DNA of 64,000 nt from Paragonimus westermani (taxonomy: Eukaryota; Platyhelminthes; Trematoda; Plagiorchiida; Troglotrematidae), in contig QNGE01000290.1 in assembly GCA_008508345.1 (NCBI GenBank), positions 82,932 through 146,931 of the forward strand, written 5' to 3'. Within the stretch, counting starts at the first letter, position 1. The number at the start of each line of letters is the position of its first letter. Shown here piece by piece: positions 35,585 to 46,970 of the stretch. The position numbers and the translations under genes were made by a program. A model generated the notes under the pieces. That model was not told the DNA's origin, searched no databases, and saw only the letters and a program-made list of their open reading frames with translations.

Positions 35585-36930
35585 TCATGACCATATTGTT
35601 GACTGATCACAACGTGGTTCTACCCAACTGTTTGTGGTTTCAGTATACAATGCCCAGAACGTTAAACGCTCATCTGGTATGCGGAGTGTGTGACCCAACC
35701 ACCGCAGTCTGTACAACGTGAGTATTTGGCCAATTGATCGCGTATCCTCAGCGTTCCGGAATACACACCCGCGAACGGCCGTATTGCTCACGCAATTGGT
35801 CCACTTGATGTGGGCTAACTGGCGGAGACAACGGTGGCTAAACATAACAAGTCTGTTTATATCTTCATTGAAAACAAATCATTTTTCGGAACCATTGGGC
35901 AGAACGGAACGTACAGAAGCGTTACATACTCTTCCTTTCAGCGACTATCAAACGTCTTACCGACACCACAGGTGACGCAGGTTAACAAAGTCAACCCATA
36001 CCTTCGTTGTCGTCGTTGATATCTCATTAGCAATGTTATCTAACAGATGATGAGGTAGTGCTACCCAAACACGTGGAGTTGTTCACAGTCTTAAGTGGGT
36101 CACCTGCGTTGAAGAAGGAGTGGAAGTGCCCCAGTTTTGGAACGAAGTCAATTCTATACAAAACAGAGCGGTCATTCTCTGTGTTCAGCATGCTCTGCAT
36201 GCCTTCGGTAGAGGGGCTAGGTAAAACAATATCATCTGCCTACTCCAGGCCGGTCAACCTAGCTCCAGGAAGGAGCTGAACACCAAGCTCACTAAATGCT
36301 TCAGGCACAGCTTCCAGAAAGTTGTCTATGACAAAATTGATCAGGAAGGGCGAGATTGAAAACCCCTGCCGAACGCCAGTAGAACTGATGAACACTCGAG
36401 ACGGTTGTGCGTAAACTCGCACTCTGCTTGCAAAAAACAAGCATATAGTAATCTTGACAGGTTCGCTTTTTTCTATGGTACACCTTCTTGAAGAAGACGA
36501 TTCCATGTGAGTACCGCTGTTCCAAGATCCGTCGCGAGAAAGAAATATGCTCAACGCAGCCTTGACCGGTTCAGAATGCTGCCTGTTCTTCGCGAATCTG
36601 ACTTTCTCTGAACTTATCGAACCGACGTGAAATAAGGCCAGTGAGTAACTTGGATACAACGGACATTAAACTGATACCATTGTCGTTGTCGCATAGAACT
36701 GGGACTCCCTTGTGAATACGGTGACTACAGTTTATGTGTATTTATGTTTCCCAAACCGTCTGAAAGGGTCTTGTCAATTCTGATATCAGCCTCTCCCAAC
36801 CATTCATAAAAAGAGAAAGAGAGCAGATCTGGTCCAACAACTTAAGCTCCAGGGCCACTTCCTCTCCCGAAGGAGGGCTGTCTGGAACACATTAACTGAC
36901 CACACAGATCCCGTCCTCCACACGGTCTTG
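35585..36930 (-). pseudogene. RTE-like LINE reverse transcriptase and C-terminal tail relic
   Basis: From 36880 downward, PSGEEVALELKLL and LISELTRPFQTVWE match the N-terminal RT block. CDNDNGISLMSVVSKLLTGL (36700-36640) matches 'CDNYRGISLLSIASKLLxxI'. The 139-codon frame 36659-36240 ends VFISSTGVRQGFSISPFLIN, FVIDNFLEAV and ARLTGLE, close to the canonical RTE palm. The catalytic YADD reads stop-ADD (36242-36231), a TAG at the tyrosine codon. The frame 35845-35585 gives HRCLRQLAHIKW, VSNTAVRG and LYRLRWLGHTLRIPDERL, then ALYTETTNSWVEPRCDQ, the family's C-terminal tail. Confidence 0.75.
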
Positions 36931-37359
36931 TGGAGGCCATCTGAACTGTTCCTCAGAAAGTTCAGCCCACCTGTCAAGTCGGTGCGAGTGGCTGGTGATA
37001 AACGAACTATCTTTTCCGTAGATGGCCTAACTACACCGACTCCAGGGGTTGGACAAAGGCGAATCAGGGAAAAAGCCTTCTACTATTCCCAGATAAAAAG
37101 GTATGTTCTGTTCCTTTCGACTATACGACCAAGCGGTGCTCACAGTGTTTGTGTAAGTTCTTTGTTAACTTGTGTTCACCTACTCGAGGGTCACCGTCAT
37201 ATTCAGAACCAGGTGTAATCGAGCGACGCTTGTTCATGAGGTTTATCGACTTGACAGAAATCCTGTTCTGTCGTAACTAAACATCTCCTTCGGAACAGAG
37301 CTCTTCACAGCATGATGTAACAGCTGGTGCGATTTTTAGTCAGTTCTTGTTAGACTGTC

Positions 37360-38557
37360 TTAGTGATTTGAATTGGACAACTTGTTCATTAATGCTTCCT
37401 GATAAGCGTTCTTTACAGTCTCCTCGCTCGAGTACCAATTAAGTATCCTGGATTTACGAGGGTATACCCTCTGCGCAATTGATAAAACAAAACATGCACG
37501 CACAACAGCATAGTCAGAATCCGGGCGGTTGCTCCAAAAAGGTGTAACTCTCTTTAGCAGAGTGGCGTCACCTGTAACTGAATGCTGTAGTATCAAGCTG
37601 TGTTCACAGTTAAGGAACACAATGAGGTCCCCATGCGGTGCTGGAAATACACAGACCGTGGGATGCGCACGGTTGCAGCAGTCTTTCACCATCATCAGTG
37701 CGTTATGTTTGGACACCAAACATACTCGCCCAGCCTCCTCTACTCTTGGGAAAGAACACCAAGCTTAGCAGTGAAATCGCCCGCTAGTATTGATGATTTC
37801 TGATTGTTAGGTCCATCTCAGAAGGTCAACGATGGCGTCCCAGTGTAACGTGCGGTCGAAATCAGCAAGCACACACGGATTGGACTTGAGTCTTGTAATA
37901 GAGCGTGCTGCTGTGTTGTTGGTGCCGCTTTTGGTTTCGTTTCTGTAATTCTTGTGTATGGCTTACTTGGTCTTTGGTTCATACCTGTTCGCGTTGTTTC
38001 TGTTTACAGGACAGTTGCTGGAAATCCCTACTTCGGAAGAACGCTGTATTCCGGTGTTTTTGCATCTCTCTAAAGTTGGTCAGCGAGTGTAACGGGCACT
38101 CATAATAAAAACGGCTGGCTTGTACGTTACAACAGAACGCATCCTTGGTAGCATTCGAACGGTTGTCTGTTGGAGTATGAGCCGATATAATGAATAAACA
38201 ATGCTTTTCTGATTTGCATTTACATACTTCAACCGATGTATCAAGTCTAACAGTGCTTAAGCGACTGCTTAGTGGGATCCACTCGTGCAAACATTGTTCT
38301 ACTCTAAAACTCAGTGCGATTCCCACTCCGGCTTGGTCAGCAGGTGCAGCTTCTGCACCACCAGAGACCGTGAGAGAGAATTGCTTGAGTCGATCGATGT
38401 CTGGTGGAGAGCTCAAGTGTGTTGCGGTGCTAGAATTGTAGACTCGCGTCTCCAACAGGCAGCACACATCAAGCTCAAGAATCGAGTAGTCACTTTCCAC
38501 TGTAGCTTGCTGCCCGACTTGTCGGAGAGAACGGATACTGAATGCCTTAAAAAACAA
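37360..38557 (-). pseudogene. RTE-like LINE endonuclease domain relic
   Basis: The 192-codon frame 38557-37979 is the longest in the window. It reads SIRSLRQVGQQA, then DVCCLLETRV, whose Glu36 is the catalytic glutamate of AP-type endonucleases. Next come HLSSPPDIDRLKQFSLTVSG, QAGVGIALSF, WIPLSSRLSTVRLD and a SAHTPTD motif (usual 'SAYAPTD'). After frame shifts, a DDGERLLQ segment (about 37705) and 'DSDYAVVRACFVLSIA' in the 37719-37360 frame correspond to the end of the domain, where the usual 'SDH' reads SDY, so the catalytic histidine is replaced. The 'GDxNA' stretch between these parts is not readable. Confidence 0.7.
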
Positions 38558-39290
38558 TTATCACCTGAAGGTACAAGCAATGCGGAAAACTTTCGGGACA
38601 AAATAGAACGGGAGATTCATGATGGGTGAATGAGGTCACTTTCGGGAGAGTGATAGCTCCCGATACTTTCTTATCGTTTATGTCGCAGAAGGGAGTTGAC
38701 CTGAGGGACCTCAATGTGTGTCTCTGGTTCAAAAATCTGGGATACGAGACAGCAGAATACAGGGTTTTATTGGGGAACCCTGCCCGAAGCCAATTACTCA
38801 AGAACCTGACTAACTTGACAGTAAGGGGATTGCCTAACCTGAGGGCGCAGTGGGTAAGACATTGATGCCTGATTCTGAACACTGCTGGGCGCAGTGGATA
38901 TATTCGGGGCTAACTCAGACTTTTGGATTATACCGGATGTTTTTCTGCTGTAATGGACAGTATGCTGCCGGTCACGGTCAACTGTTGGGCGATGGGAATG
39001 CTCTTTGTTTGAGAGTATCTTTTCTAACCCCTTTCTTCCTGATACGGAAGACAGCAGTGTTGCAACTATAAAAATAGTTCGCTGTATGCCCATAAGATCG
39101 TGCCTTACTAACTAAGCAGGCCCACACAGTCAGTGGTGTGAAGTACAGTTCTATGAGCGCCTCTACGGCCTGTCTGATAAACTTGCACCTGGAAGGACGG
39201 AAGCCATAGTCAGCATATTCTATCAGACCAAAGGAGCACACACTCCCGACCAACACGCTAAGGTCAGGGGAACACACCAATATTCGTCAG

Positions 39291-40156
39291 CTGTCCTAGG
39301 GAGCCAAGATATACAACTGGACAATAGTGTTGCTTCGCAAAACTAACTGTGTTTAGTCGATGTTGATCTTCAAGTGACCTTGACAAAGGGCTTCAACATA
39401 CTCCTGAATGTCGGCCTATACAAATGAACGTTTCGAGGTAAGTAAGCTGCCTTTCAACAAAAAGACGACTCTTTTAATCTCGTGGCAATTGTAGAACAAC
39501 ACTGGCTAACGTTCCAGGCACCGCGGTTCCATTCGATATTAACTTCATCTTGGGTTACGATACGCACTATTTGGCTCAAAAATTGACTGCAGCTCTTGTC
39601 ATGAATATTGGTTACAAATTCTGTTTGTGGGCAGATAAACATGAATTTCCTGGTGTGAATTGGATTTTTCTTTGGCATGGCTGGTTCAAGACAACGTCTA
39701 GCATGCGAAAGCAATACGAGTGTCCTTAATTCGGCCGGCAATTCTCAATCTACGCATGTTTGTCGGAGTCTACTTCCACCGAAACCTCACAAGATCAACT
39801 GCTTATACACAGCAGGTGTCGAATATGAATAGTCTTCTAAGTGCCAGCATGCCTTCAATTAACTTTAACTAACATTCACCTGCCGTCTACTTTAGACTGG
39901 CGTTGACCTGTCGCTTATGTCGGTAGCCGTATTGAACACTCTCAATTACTGTATTGGCGCAATAATTTCCCATCTGTTAAAGGACGATTCTAGGATGGTC
40001 ATTATGCACGTTGATGGATCAGTCACTCTAGTAGAGAAGACTTGTGGTTAGTTCAGAAAAGAAGTTTTGTCTTATCACTTTCACACACTACTGAATGTAG
40101 AAGTTTAAAGCAGTTATGTCACCAGATAAATTTGGAGCACACAAATCTAGTTACGT
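39291..40156. other. anonymous stretch
   Basis: A 95-codon minus frame (39741-39454) has no recognised domain. Nothing else seen. Confidence 0.35.
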
Positions 40157-40362
40157 AAGATATACTATGAACAGGTAGTTCAATCGATCTCATACGTTAC
40201 GACACACGGCCTATGATCAGTAGGCATGCATTACTTAAACTAAGCGTGAAATAGGAATGAACCATCGGTTGCAATGCAATCAGTCGGTTGCATGCTGACT
40301 GATCATAGTCCGTGTGCCGTAACCGATGAGATCGGTCAAAATGTCTCTGCAGAGTATATCTT
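40157..40362. repeat. 206-bp imperfect inverted repeat
   Basis: The arms 40157-40230 and 40289-40362 are reverse complements with about 15 mismatches in 74 positions, around a 58-base centre. Best conserved are AAGATATACT / AGTATATCTT at the outer ends, GATCTCAT / ATGAGATC in the middle, and ACACGG..CTATGATCAGT with GCATGCA at the inner ends. Weaker similarity may continue outward. No transposase frame or clear target duplication was found. It could be a MITE or foldback element. Confidence 0.7.
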
Positions 40363-43300
40363 GTGTTAGCTTACTTGCCTGTTCGTAATTACTGAACGAG
40401 TGACGTTTCCCCTTCGCAATCAATCACAAACAATTACTCGCGAATTTGGATCAAACAGAGACATTCTATTCCACATGGCAAACCATTAATTAAGGCAGGT
40501 TTCAATACTCATTGCGTACGACTTCAGCCTCAAATACCGATGCACATGTGGTTGCGGACAGACAGTTACTATATCGAGACAACCGTGACCGCAATCAGTT
40601 GAAAGTCGGAGAACAACAACACACTTGCTCATGCTATCTGTGCATTACCATTTACAACTGAGGTGGCCAAAGAGGCGATAAAAGCAACAAAGGTTTTGGC
40701 CGATGAAAACTTTCGTGCGTTGAAGAAAATCACAGAACAAATTGGAAGGATTGGCCATATGGTTGTTCGCTAAGCTGAGCATTTCGGTTGAATACATTTC
40801 ATCATATAACTGACATCAGCAGCGCGTCGGGGTTTGAGCACGGACAATGCCGCCCTGCCGAATGATGAGGCGTTTAGAGCCTAAATACCAGATTCGGAGT
40901 ACAACGGAATACGTGAATCATTAACCTCAATTACCAACACTATAACTGTTCCCAAGAATCAGAAGATTAGAATGTAGATCAGAACACTAGTCTTAATGCT
41001 GAGAAACGCTTTCACTCATGAAGTTATTTGCTGTAGATGCAGAACAAGTAACAAACCCACACGTAATTCGCACGCACATGGTTAGACAGTAATAATCTGG
41101 ACACCCGGGGACTATTTGTTTGAAATTCCTAATACGAACTTACTTAAACTGACCACAAATAAATTCTGGAGTAGAACAGCATTGCCAAAACTGCTGTAGG
41201 TAGCGGATAGCTGTCGAGTCGCCAACCAAGTACGCTCCACAATTTCGGCTGGGAATGTACTAATCAGGATGTCGTCCACATCTGGACTTTGCAGTGTCTA
41301 TCGACGAACAACTTTATGTGAATTTTTTTCGGCGTTTTTTACCGGAGTGCTCGAAGCATTATTGATAGCCTATAGAAAAACACGGAGCCTACAAATGTCC
41401 ACCGAAAACATTCCCTTGGCGGCTTAGGAAGACAAGAAATTATGGTTACTACCAACGTAACACAGTTTGTGCCGGACGTGTTTACAACATTTTATGACAG
41501 AAATGGCACTCATTATGTCCGAAATCCCAATCAATAGATCAAACAGAACGTTTGTGGATGCTTTTAGATGTGCCCTTCTGAGGAAGCAGAAAGAGCGACT
41601 AACACAGGCCACTCTCGAGATCAGGAACTATAAGCGACTATGTGGAACGTGTATTTGTACTCTGTGTGATGCGTTTCCAAAGGAATATTGTTGCAATGCT
41701 CCCAGTGCTACGAATACACGTCAGCCATACAAAATGGTGTTTGCGTTCGTTGTTCCATACTTTCCTATACCTGTAATGCACATGTTTCAGCAAACAAATT
41801 CTCAGGTTGAAAGTCTTTTGTGCTGATAACAACTTTCAGATGTATGTCAGAGGGGGCCAGCAAACATCTAAAAACCGACTGAAACTACGCAGCTAACCAG
41901 AGCGTAACGATAGATTGACAGTACCACTAGGAAACTGGAGCTCGATTCCAAGCGTTCATGAAGGAGGAAACAGTTTCTATTTGCAGCTTCAACAAGAATC
42001 AGTCGACTTGGGTATCATGACTAATGCGGAGACAAAGCGGTGTAACTGTTTCAGTGCTAACTAGATGGTTATACATGTATGGTTCTCGCAATCTGTCATA
42101 CCAAATGGACCAGCTAACGTTCGTTCAGCGCAACAGACCGAGTACACCATAGCAACTCGAGGCAGCCGCACTATTTTGTGCAAGCTATCCTTCATACTTT
42201 GTGCCCAAATCGTTTTTTAACATGACTAATCGAACAGTCTTCGGCCCACAGCTTTCCAACGGCCCTCGCTCCCTGGTTGCAAATACTGGTTGTTGGCGAA
42301 TTGCTGAGGAGGAAAAGTTTCCAGAAGAATCGGGCGACCGTAAAGTGTTATAATGGCATGTTATCATCGAAAACAGCAATATATATGAGGGGTTCCCGCT
42401 GATGCGTAAGTGCCATATGACCTTGTGGGAAAGAGCGAACTTTAGCCAACAAAAATAAATGGAGGGAATCAACCATCAAAAATCAATGTCTATGCTGAAA
42501 ATCGATCATCCCTATTGTGAATAATATTTTCAGCATTCTTAACTCCCACATGTTTAAGCTAAGAGCGAATTCTCCGACACATAACACCATCTCTTTCTCT
42601 ACGTAGTGAGCTTCATTCCTATCAAAATCTATCACAATGTGTGGTTTTATGAATTTTCTTCAGACACTACCAATATCTAAGATAATTTCATAAAACTCCG
42701 CTCAACACAGTTAGTGATCAAGATGATACAATTATGAAACTGTTGAATCAGTTACGCAACTAGAATGACGATAACTACGTAGAAGAGTAGATCATCAATC
42801 AATGGATTGAATCAAATTGATAATCACTCTGCCGATGTCACATGAACTATTTCATCTGTTAGGCCTGTTCCACTCACTTTGCGGAACTAAACTGATAATA
42901 AAATATGGTAGATTTGTGTCATGTGTGATATAGCTTCAGTTTTCACAAACAGTTTCCCTACCGGCAAAGCACCTGATTCGGTAAACGATGGGCAAGAAGA
43001 GTACTACAACAAGGTTATACCTCACACCATTCATATATCTTGGTTGGTTGCAAAAGTGCCCCAACTAAAGCACGTCCACCTTTAAGTCAACCGTTTTAAT
43101 GTGAGATTTCATGAGAACGTTTCGAGTTGAGTAAACTTATTAATATAGGTCAATAGGTCAATAATCTGCTTAGTGAACTTAGAGAGGTGAGTTTTCAGTT
43201 CTAGGTGTTTATTTCTCCATCAAATGAACGACACTTAATTCACTTATCTCCAGTTGATCAACAGCATTGGTCATAATAACTTTGAGAACAATTTTCTGTT

Positions 43301-44249
43301 TGACCATAATCAGTAGCCTGGCGTGGAAATCGAATTGAGTAAGGTATAACACGGGAACAGTAAGACTGACTGTGCACGTGTTCCTACAGATCTCTGAAGA
43401 TATTAAAAAACCTTTATGCAGATCTGAATACAGGAGAGAAATAGTGTCAGCTAGAACTTTAGCTGCACTTCTCGTATGTTGTAGTGTAGTGAGGACTAAT
43501 GCAATGAACACGTAGCTTCGAGAAATTCCCATATGATGTGAGTTACACTTTAAGTAAACGCGTCGATAACAAACTGGCGGAAATATTAGGTGAAAAATAC
43601 TTATAGTACAGCCGAAAACATGGGTAGGTAAATCGACTGATTCACTGATGTACAGTAGGACAGAAAGTGACGGTAACCCACCGTAACAGTCCTCTGACCA
43701 ATGTGAAAAACATCCACGTGAACCGATCACGTCACGTTACTTAGTCAGGAAAGGTTCACGTAGAATTTGTTTTATCAACATAAATGGATAGATAATCAAC
43801 AGAAATTTCCTCACATTTCTTGATTTTCGTGAAAGAAAGAATATAGGTATAGTCCGAGGTTTCAGGTGAATGTGCTGCGAGAATCAACCATCCTGATAGT
43901 TGCGACAGACGGTTTCAACAAGATGCAACTTACACGAACTTGATAGTTGTAAGGCGGCGAACACCGAGGAAGGTGAAAACCTGGAAACTTTGACTAACTC
44001 ATGTACCAGCTACTTTTAACCAGAACTACTCAAGTGCTCCGGTTGAAACTTACATAATGGACCCTCCTAAATAACTTGACTTTTGCTTTCCATTGGAAAA
44101 TTTTTCTAACATTTCCGGATGGGGTGGTTCGTGACACTTTTATTCGAGCATGTAGGTGGAATTTTTGGATGGATAATGACAGGCGTTTTGGTGGCTCAAA
44201 ATGAAGTGGTATTTTTTTGTCTGGTGACGTAGCAAAGAATCAAACAGCT
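40363..44249. other. anonymous stretch with two unassigned ORFs
   Basis: The 173-codon minus frame 43730-43209 is the second longest in the window and has hydrophobic stretches but no recognised family. A 119-codon plus frame (41467-41826) is Cys-rich in the middle and also unrecognised. Length alone does not establish either as coding. Confidence 0.3.
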
Positions 44250-45480
44250 ACCGGAAATCTTTCAGAGAAAATGTAACGGAAGCATCTGGGCTGATAAGGG
44301 TACCGTTGAAGTATGACGTCCCACTTTGGAAGGTGTTCTGCTTCAGCTGGTTAACTCAACTTGAAAACAGATAACTGTCACAAAAGAGTGAAAAGGTTCT
44401 GTTATTGCACATTTCTTTCAGGGTAAACAGAATTGTAAGGTTAAGCAGCTATCGGAGTCCAACTGCAGTGAGCTGTAGTGAAAGTGCTCACATACAAATC
44501 CTGATCAGTCGACTTATTGTAGAAACCTTAGATAAAAAATTTTTATGAAGTTGGATTTGAATTCTAGGATAGTTGCAGTACTGCTGTTATGGTGTTCACT
44601 GGTCAGCAGCTCCATGATAAATGCTGTGAACGCAACTAGGCGACATATGACTTCTTTGTGAATTTGGTTGGGTGTTTGTGTAAAGCATGACATATCGTGG
44701 ACAATGCTGGGAAAATCTGACTATCGGGGTAAATTCTGCAGTTCCATTAAACTACTAAACAAAAATGGGGATGTAGTCGTGCGGTTTGACCTCTGACCAA
44801 TTTGATGTAGTCACTGGTTTGAAGCAGGGCTCTGTATTAGTTCCATCCTTATCTTGTTCATACTCCATGTGAACAGTAAGAGTTGTTCCGTGGAATTCGG
44901 AAAAATCAGTTCGAATTAATTACTTCATGAAAGGTCGTTTGCTAAACGTTTGATGTTTTGGTACCTCACTAATGTCACGCAACTCGTTCGTCTATAAGCC
45001 GTTAATTGCGGCTTACACTGCGCCGTTTGTGCTCAGTAGAGAAGAACTGAAGCGACCATGGCATCCAAGTCTGTACTGGATATCAACATGAGTAAAACAA
45101 GAGAATTTCTTCAGTCATCTTTTGGTGGAGGTATCCTCCCTAAGCCTAAAATTCGCATCACTGGAGACACTGCGGTTAACCGCGGAAATCTTTGTAATTT
45201 GAGCAGTAACTCACCGACAAGTGTGTATGTGGACCGCTAGCTGCTAGCTGGTTTGAAAAAGTTTGGTGCTGCTTTCAGACGTTTTGGAAGGTGTGCCCAA
45301 AAATCAAAAGTTATGAATAGAAACGAAGTTACTTGTCTACCGTGCATTGGTGTCATTCACACCATTCTATTGTAGTACAGTATGTACGTTGCGTCAATGG
45401 AATGTGTTGTATAAAAGCCGCTTCCATTCGTAATGTTTACGGCGCATCTTGAGTAGTTCGCATTCAGATGCGATTCCAAG
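44250..45480 (+). mobile_element. LINE of a second RT family, decayed
   Basis: Plus-strand blocks match a widespread invertebrate non-LTR family distinct from the two above. A 'VFTGQQLHDKCCERN' region (44590-44640) corresponds to 'VFTARQLQEKCREQN'. FDVVTGLKQGSVLVPSL (44799-44849) corresponds to 'FxVxxGVKQGCVLAPTLF'. LDINMSKTREFLQ then PKPKIRIT (45076-45160) corresponds to 'LxINxxKTxxL....PPxIxIxG'. GAAFRRFGRC and a NEVTCLPCIGVIHTILL stretch (45270-45375) corresponds to 'AFGRLxxRVW...TKxxVYRAVVLxTLLY'. Weaker matches reach back to about 44250. The catalytic YADD is not readable. The 60-codon frame at 45058-45240 is part of it. Clade not assigned. Confidence 0.6.
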
Positions 45481-45621
45481 CTCCGAAGTACTTTGCTCAG
45501 CAGACGTAGACCAGATCATGCTAATGGGTATCACAGCAAGGTAGGATGCCTGACAAGTGAAATACAATGTGAAAAGTACACGGAATACTTGGAAACAAAT
45601 ACCATATTTTCAAGAGACGCA

Positions 45622-45712
45622 ATCTTCCGAGATTTTGGCTCCAGCTAGAATCGAACCGGCGACCGAACCGAAATGCCTTAACGCTGGAAGCCGTACCTCC
45701 TGAAGTCGTGAA
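45622..45712 (-). mobile_element. tRNA-derived SINE fragment
   Basis: The minus strand carries a B box CCGGTTCGATTCT (45659-45647) and an A-box-like GACTTCAGGAGGTACGG (45706-45690). After the B box, AGCTGGAGCCAAAATCTCGG resembles the tail of the foldback SINE family at 24160-24186. A small hairpin (AAACACAGC 45711-45719 with GCTGTGTTT 45740-45748) borders the head. Confidence 0.45.
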
Positions 45713-45968
45713 ACACAGCAAGCTAAAAATGAAAAGCAAGCTGTGTTTGCCACACAGCGGTGCTGTTTACGTTGTTGCATAGCAATGGAACATAGGTGTT
45801 GTAATACCGGAATTCACAATATTTCAACCGCTTCTATTTCCAATGTCTAAAACTCATCTCGGGTTTTCGGTTGCTTTACACGGGTAAGAATACCGGTATA
45901 CTTGGCCGAACAGACTTGGACGGGCTTGAATTCACTTTGACGTGGAGCCGATTTGGTTAAATGGGATA

Positions 45969-46170
45969 ACTGATGAGTAGTCGGGGATTTGGTTTATTTT
46001 CAAGTTGACCATCACTCACATTTGATCGCAGCGTTCGCATTCAGATAGACTTTCCAGCCAGCCTCTTTCGAAAAAGGCTGGCTGGAAAGTCTATCTGAAT
46101 GCAAACGCTGCGATCAAATGTGAGTGATGGTCAACTTGAAAATAAACCAAATCCCCGACTACTCATCAGT
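45969..46170. repeat. 202-bp near-perfect palindrome without spacer
   Basis: The arms 45969-46069 and 46070-46170 are reverse complements over 101 bases with only two mismatched pairs: 46036/46103, a CpG-to-CpA type difference, and 46065/46074. There is no loop. The outer 23 bases of each arm (ACTCATCAG-containing) are not SINE. The inner 78 bases are the SINE tail: 45993-46070 in reverse orientation is identical to 46500-46577. The two mismatches in 101 pairs indicate recent formation or active homogenisation. Confidence 0.95.
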
Positions 46171-46323
46171 AATCTAAAATATCGCCTTGCAGGTTTAATG
46201 AGTTCTGTGATCTCGACCTGTCTCGGAAGTCCTAATCGCGGGGTTATCGATTGGAGTTAACAGGCAGTAACTGTGTCTCCTCTCGAGACGATCGGGCAAC
46301 CTGATCATTGCTCACAAGCGAGA

Positions 46324-46577
46324 GTGGTTGAGCGTTCAGATTTGATGATTCGGTCGTGCCTAATGTGAGGTCAATGGCGCAGTGGTTAACACGGTTGCCT
46401 CATGATTGGAATGTCCGGAGTTCAAATCCCGGCCGTGGCAAGGATATGCACTACTGACGAGCTCTAATGAGAGCGAAACTCGAGTCTAGTGCTTCTTTTC
46501 GAAAGAGGCTGGCTGGAAAGTCTATCTGAATGCGAACGCTGCGATCAAATGTGAGTGATGGTCAACTTGAAAATAAA
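46324..46577 (+). mobile_element. tRNA-derived SINE, best-preserved copy
   Basis: It starts GTGGTTGAGCG, itself an A-box-like sequence. A good tRNA-like head follows at 46371-46443, with A box TGGCGCAGTGG (46375-46385) and B box GAGTTCAAATCC (46418-46429). The body contains GAGCGAAACTCGAGTCTAGT and the tail runs from CGAAAGAGGCTGGCTGG (46500) to CTTGAAAATAAA (46577). Related copies are at 7032-7290 and, tail only, 52400-52530 and in both palindrome arms. The two A-box-like segments suggest a dimer-like head, which is an inference. The element would be transcribed by RNA polymerase III. Confidence 0.7.
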
Positions 46578-46585
46578 TGGGATAA

Positions 46586-46953
46586 GTCTGTTGAATACTG
46601 GACAAACATGCATGCAGGTAAATGCCCACATGCGAAATCCCGATGGTCAGAAGCTGCAATCGCAAAACACTTTTCAACCGTGTCTTTCAGATCGCGAGAG
46701 ATGCTGCCTGTAACCGAGCCATTCAGAGGGTACGATTCGTGTGAGGTCCGAAAGTGTAATGAGTGGCAGCGTCCATGAATCCAGGCGCGTATTACGCCAA
46801 GGAGCTATAGGTGCCATAATTCTCAGTGATGTGATCTCATGGTATTGTAACGAATGCAAGGACTTATTCGGATTGTTAGGTCATCAATTTGCTCAGCTTA
46901 CATCAGCGACTAGGCAACAAGTACATTACGAGCAAGTTGGTTGGGTTAATTAG
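46586..46953. other. anonymous stretch
   Basis: Overlapping frames of 61-82 codons lie on both strands (46530-46778, 46741-46953, minus 46859-46674). None has a recognised motif. Confidence 0.3.
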
Positions 46954-46970
46954 ATATATATATATATATA
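46954..46970. repeat. short (AT)n microsatellite
   Basis: An alternating AT run of 17 bases. Confidence 0.85.

Larger units (their letters stand above)
35370..39290 (-). mobile_element. RTE-like LINE, most complete copy
   Basis: One element is readable over about 3.9 kb of the minus strand. From 5' to 3' it holds a 5' region (39285-39065) shared with the copy at 28905-28690, an AP-type endonuclease (38557-37360), a reverse transcriptase (about 36930-36030), the C-terminal tail (35845-35585) and a 3' region (35584-35370). The 3' region shares a TTCTTCCGCTTAG-containing block with the copy at 7480-8110. In this family the endonuclease nicks target DNA and the RT copies the element RNA at the nick. 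Frame shifts and stops make it inactive. Plus-strand frames at 38190-38865 and 35718-36019 are shadows of it. Confidence 0.75.
45958..46585. mobile_element. composite SINE block flanked by 12-bp direct repeat
   Basis: TAAATGGGATAA occurs exactly at 45958-45969 and again at 46574-46585, at the two edges of a 604-bp block. The block contains the 202-bp palindrome (45969-46170), about 150 bases of unassigned sequence and a SINE (46324-46577) whose tail is a third copy of the palindrome arm. The right repeat begins just after the A-rich SINE tail, as in a retroposon target-site duplication. This is consistent with one composite insertion but could be chance overlap with the tail's own A-rich end. 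Confidence 0.55.

Noticed and set aside
37979..38557. 192-codon frame as a possible novel cellular gene
   Set aside because: The motif order matches the AP-type endonuclease of a LINE, and it is followed by that LINE's RT on the same strand.
43209..43730. 173-codon minus-strand frame as a gene
   Set aside because: No domain, splice context or composition signal was recognised; length alone is weak in this AT-moderate DNA, so it is only noted as unassigned.
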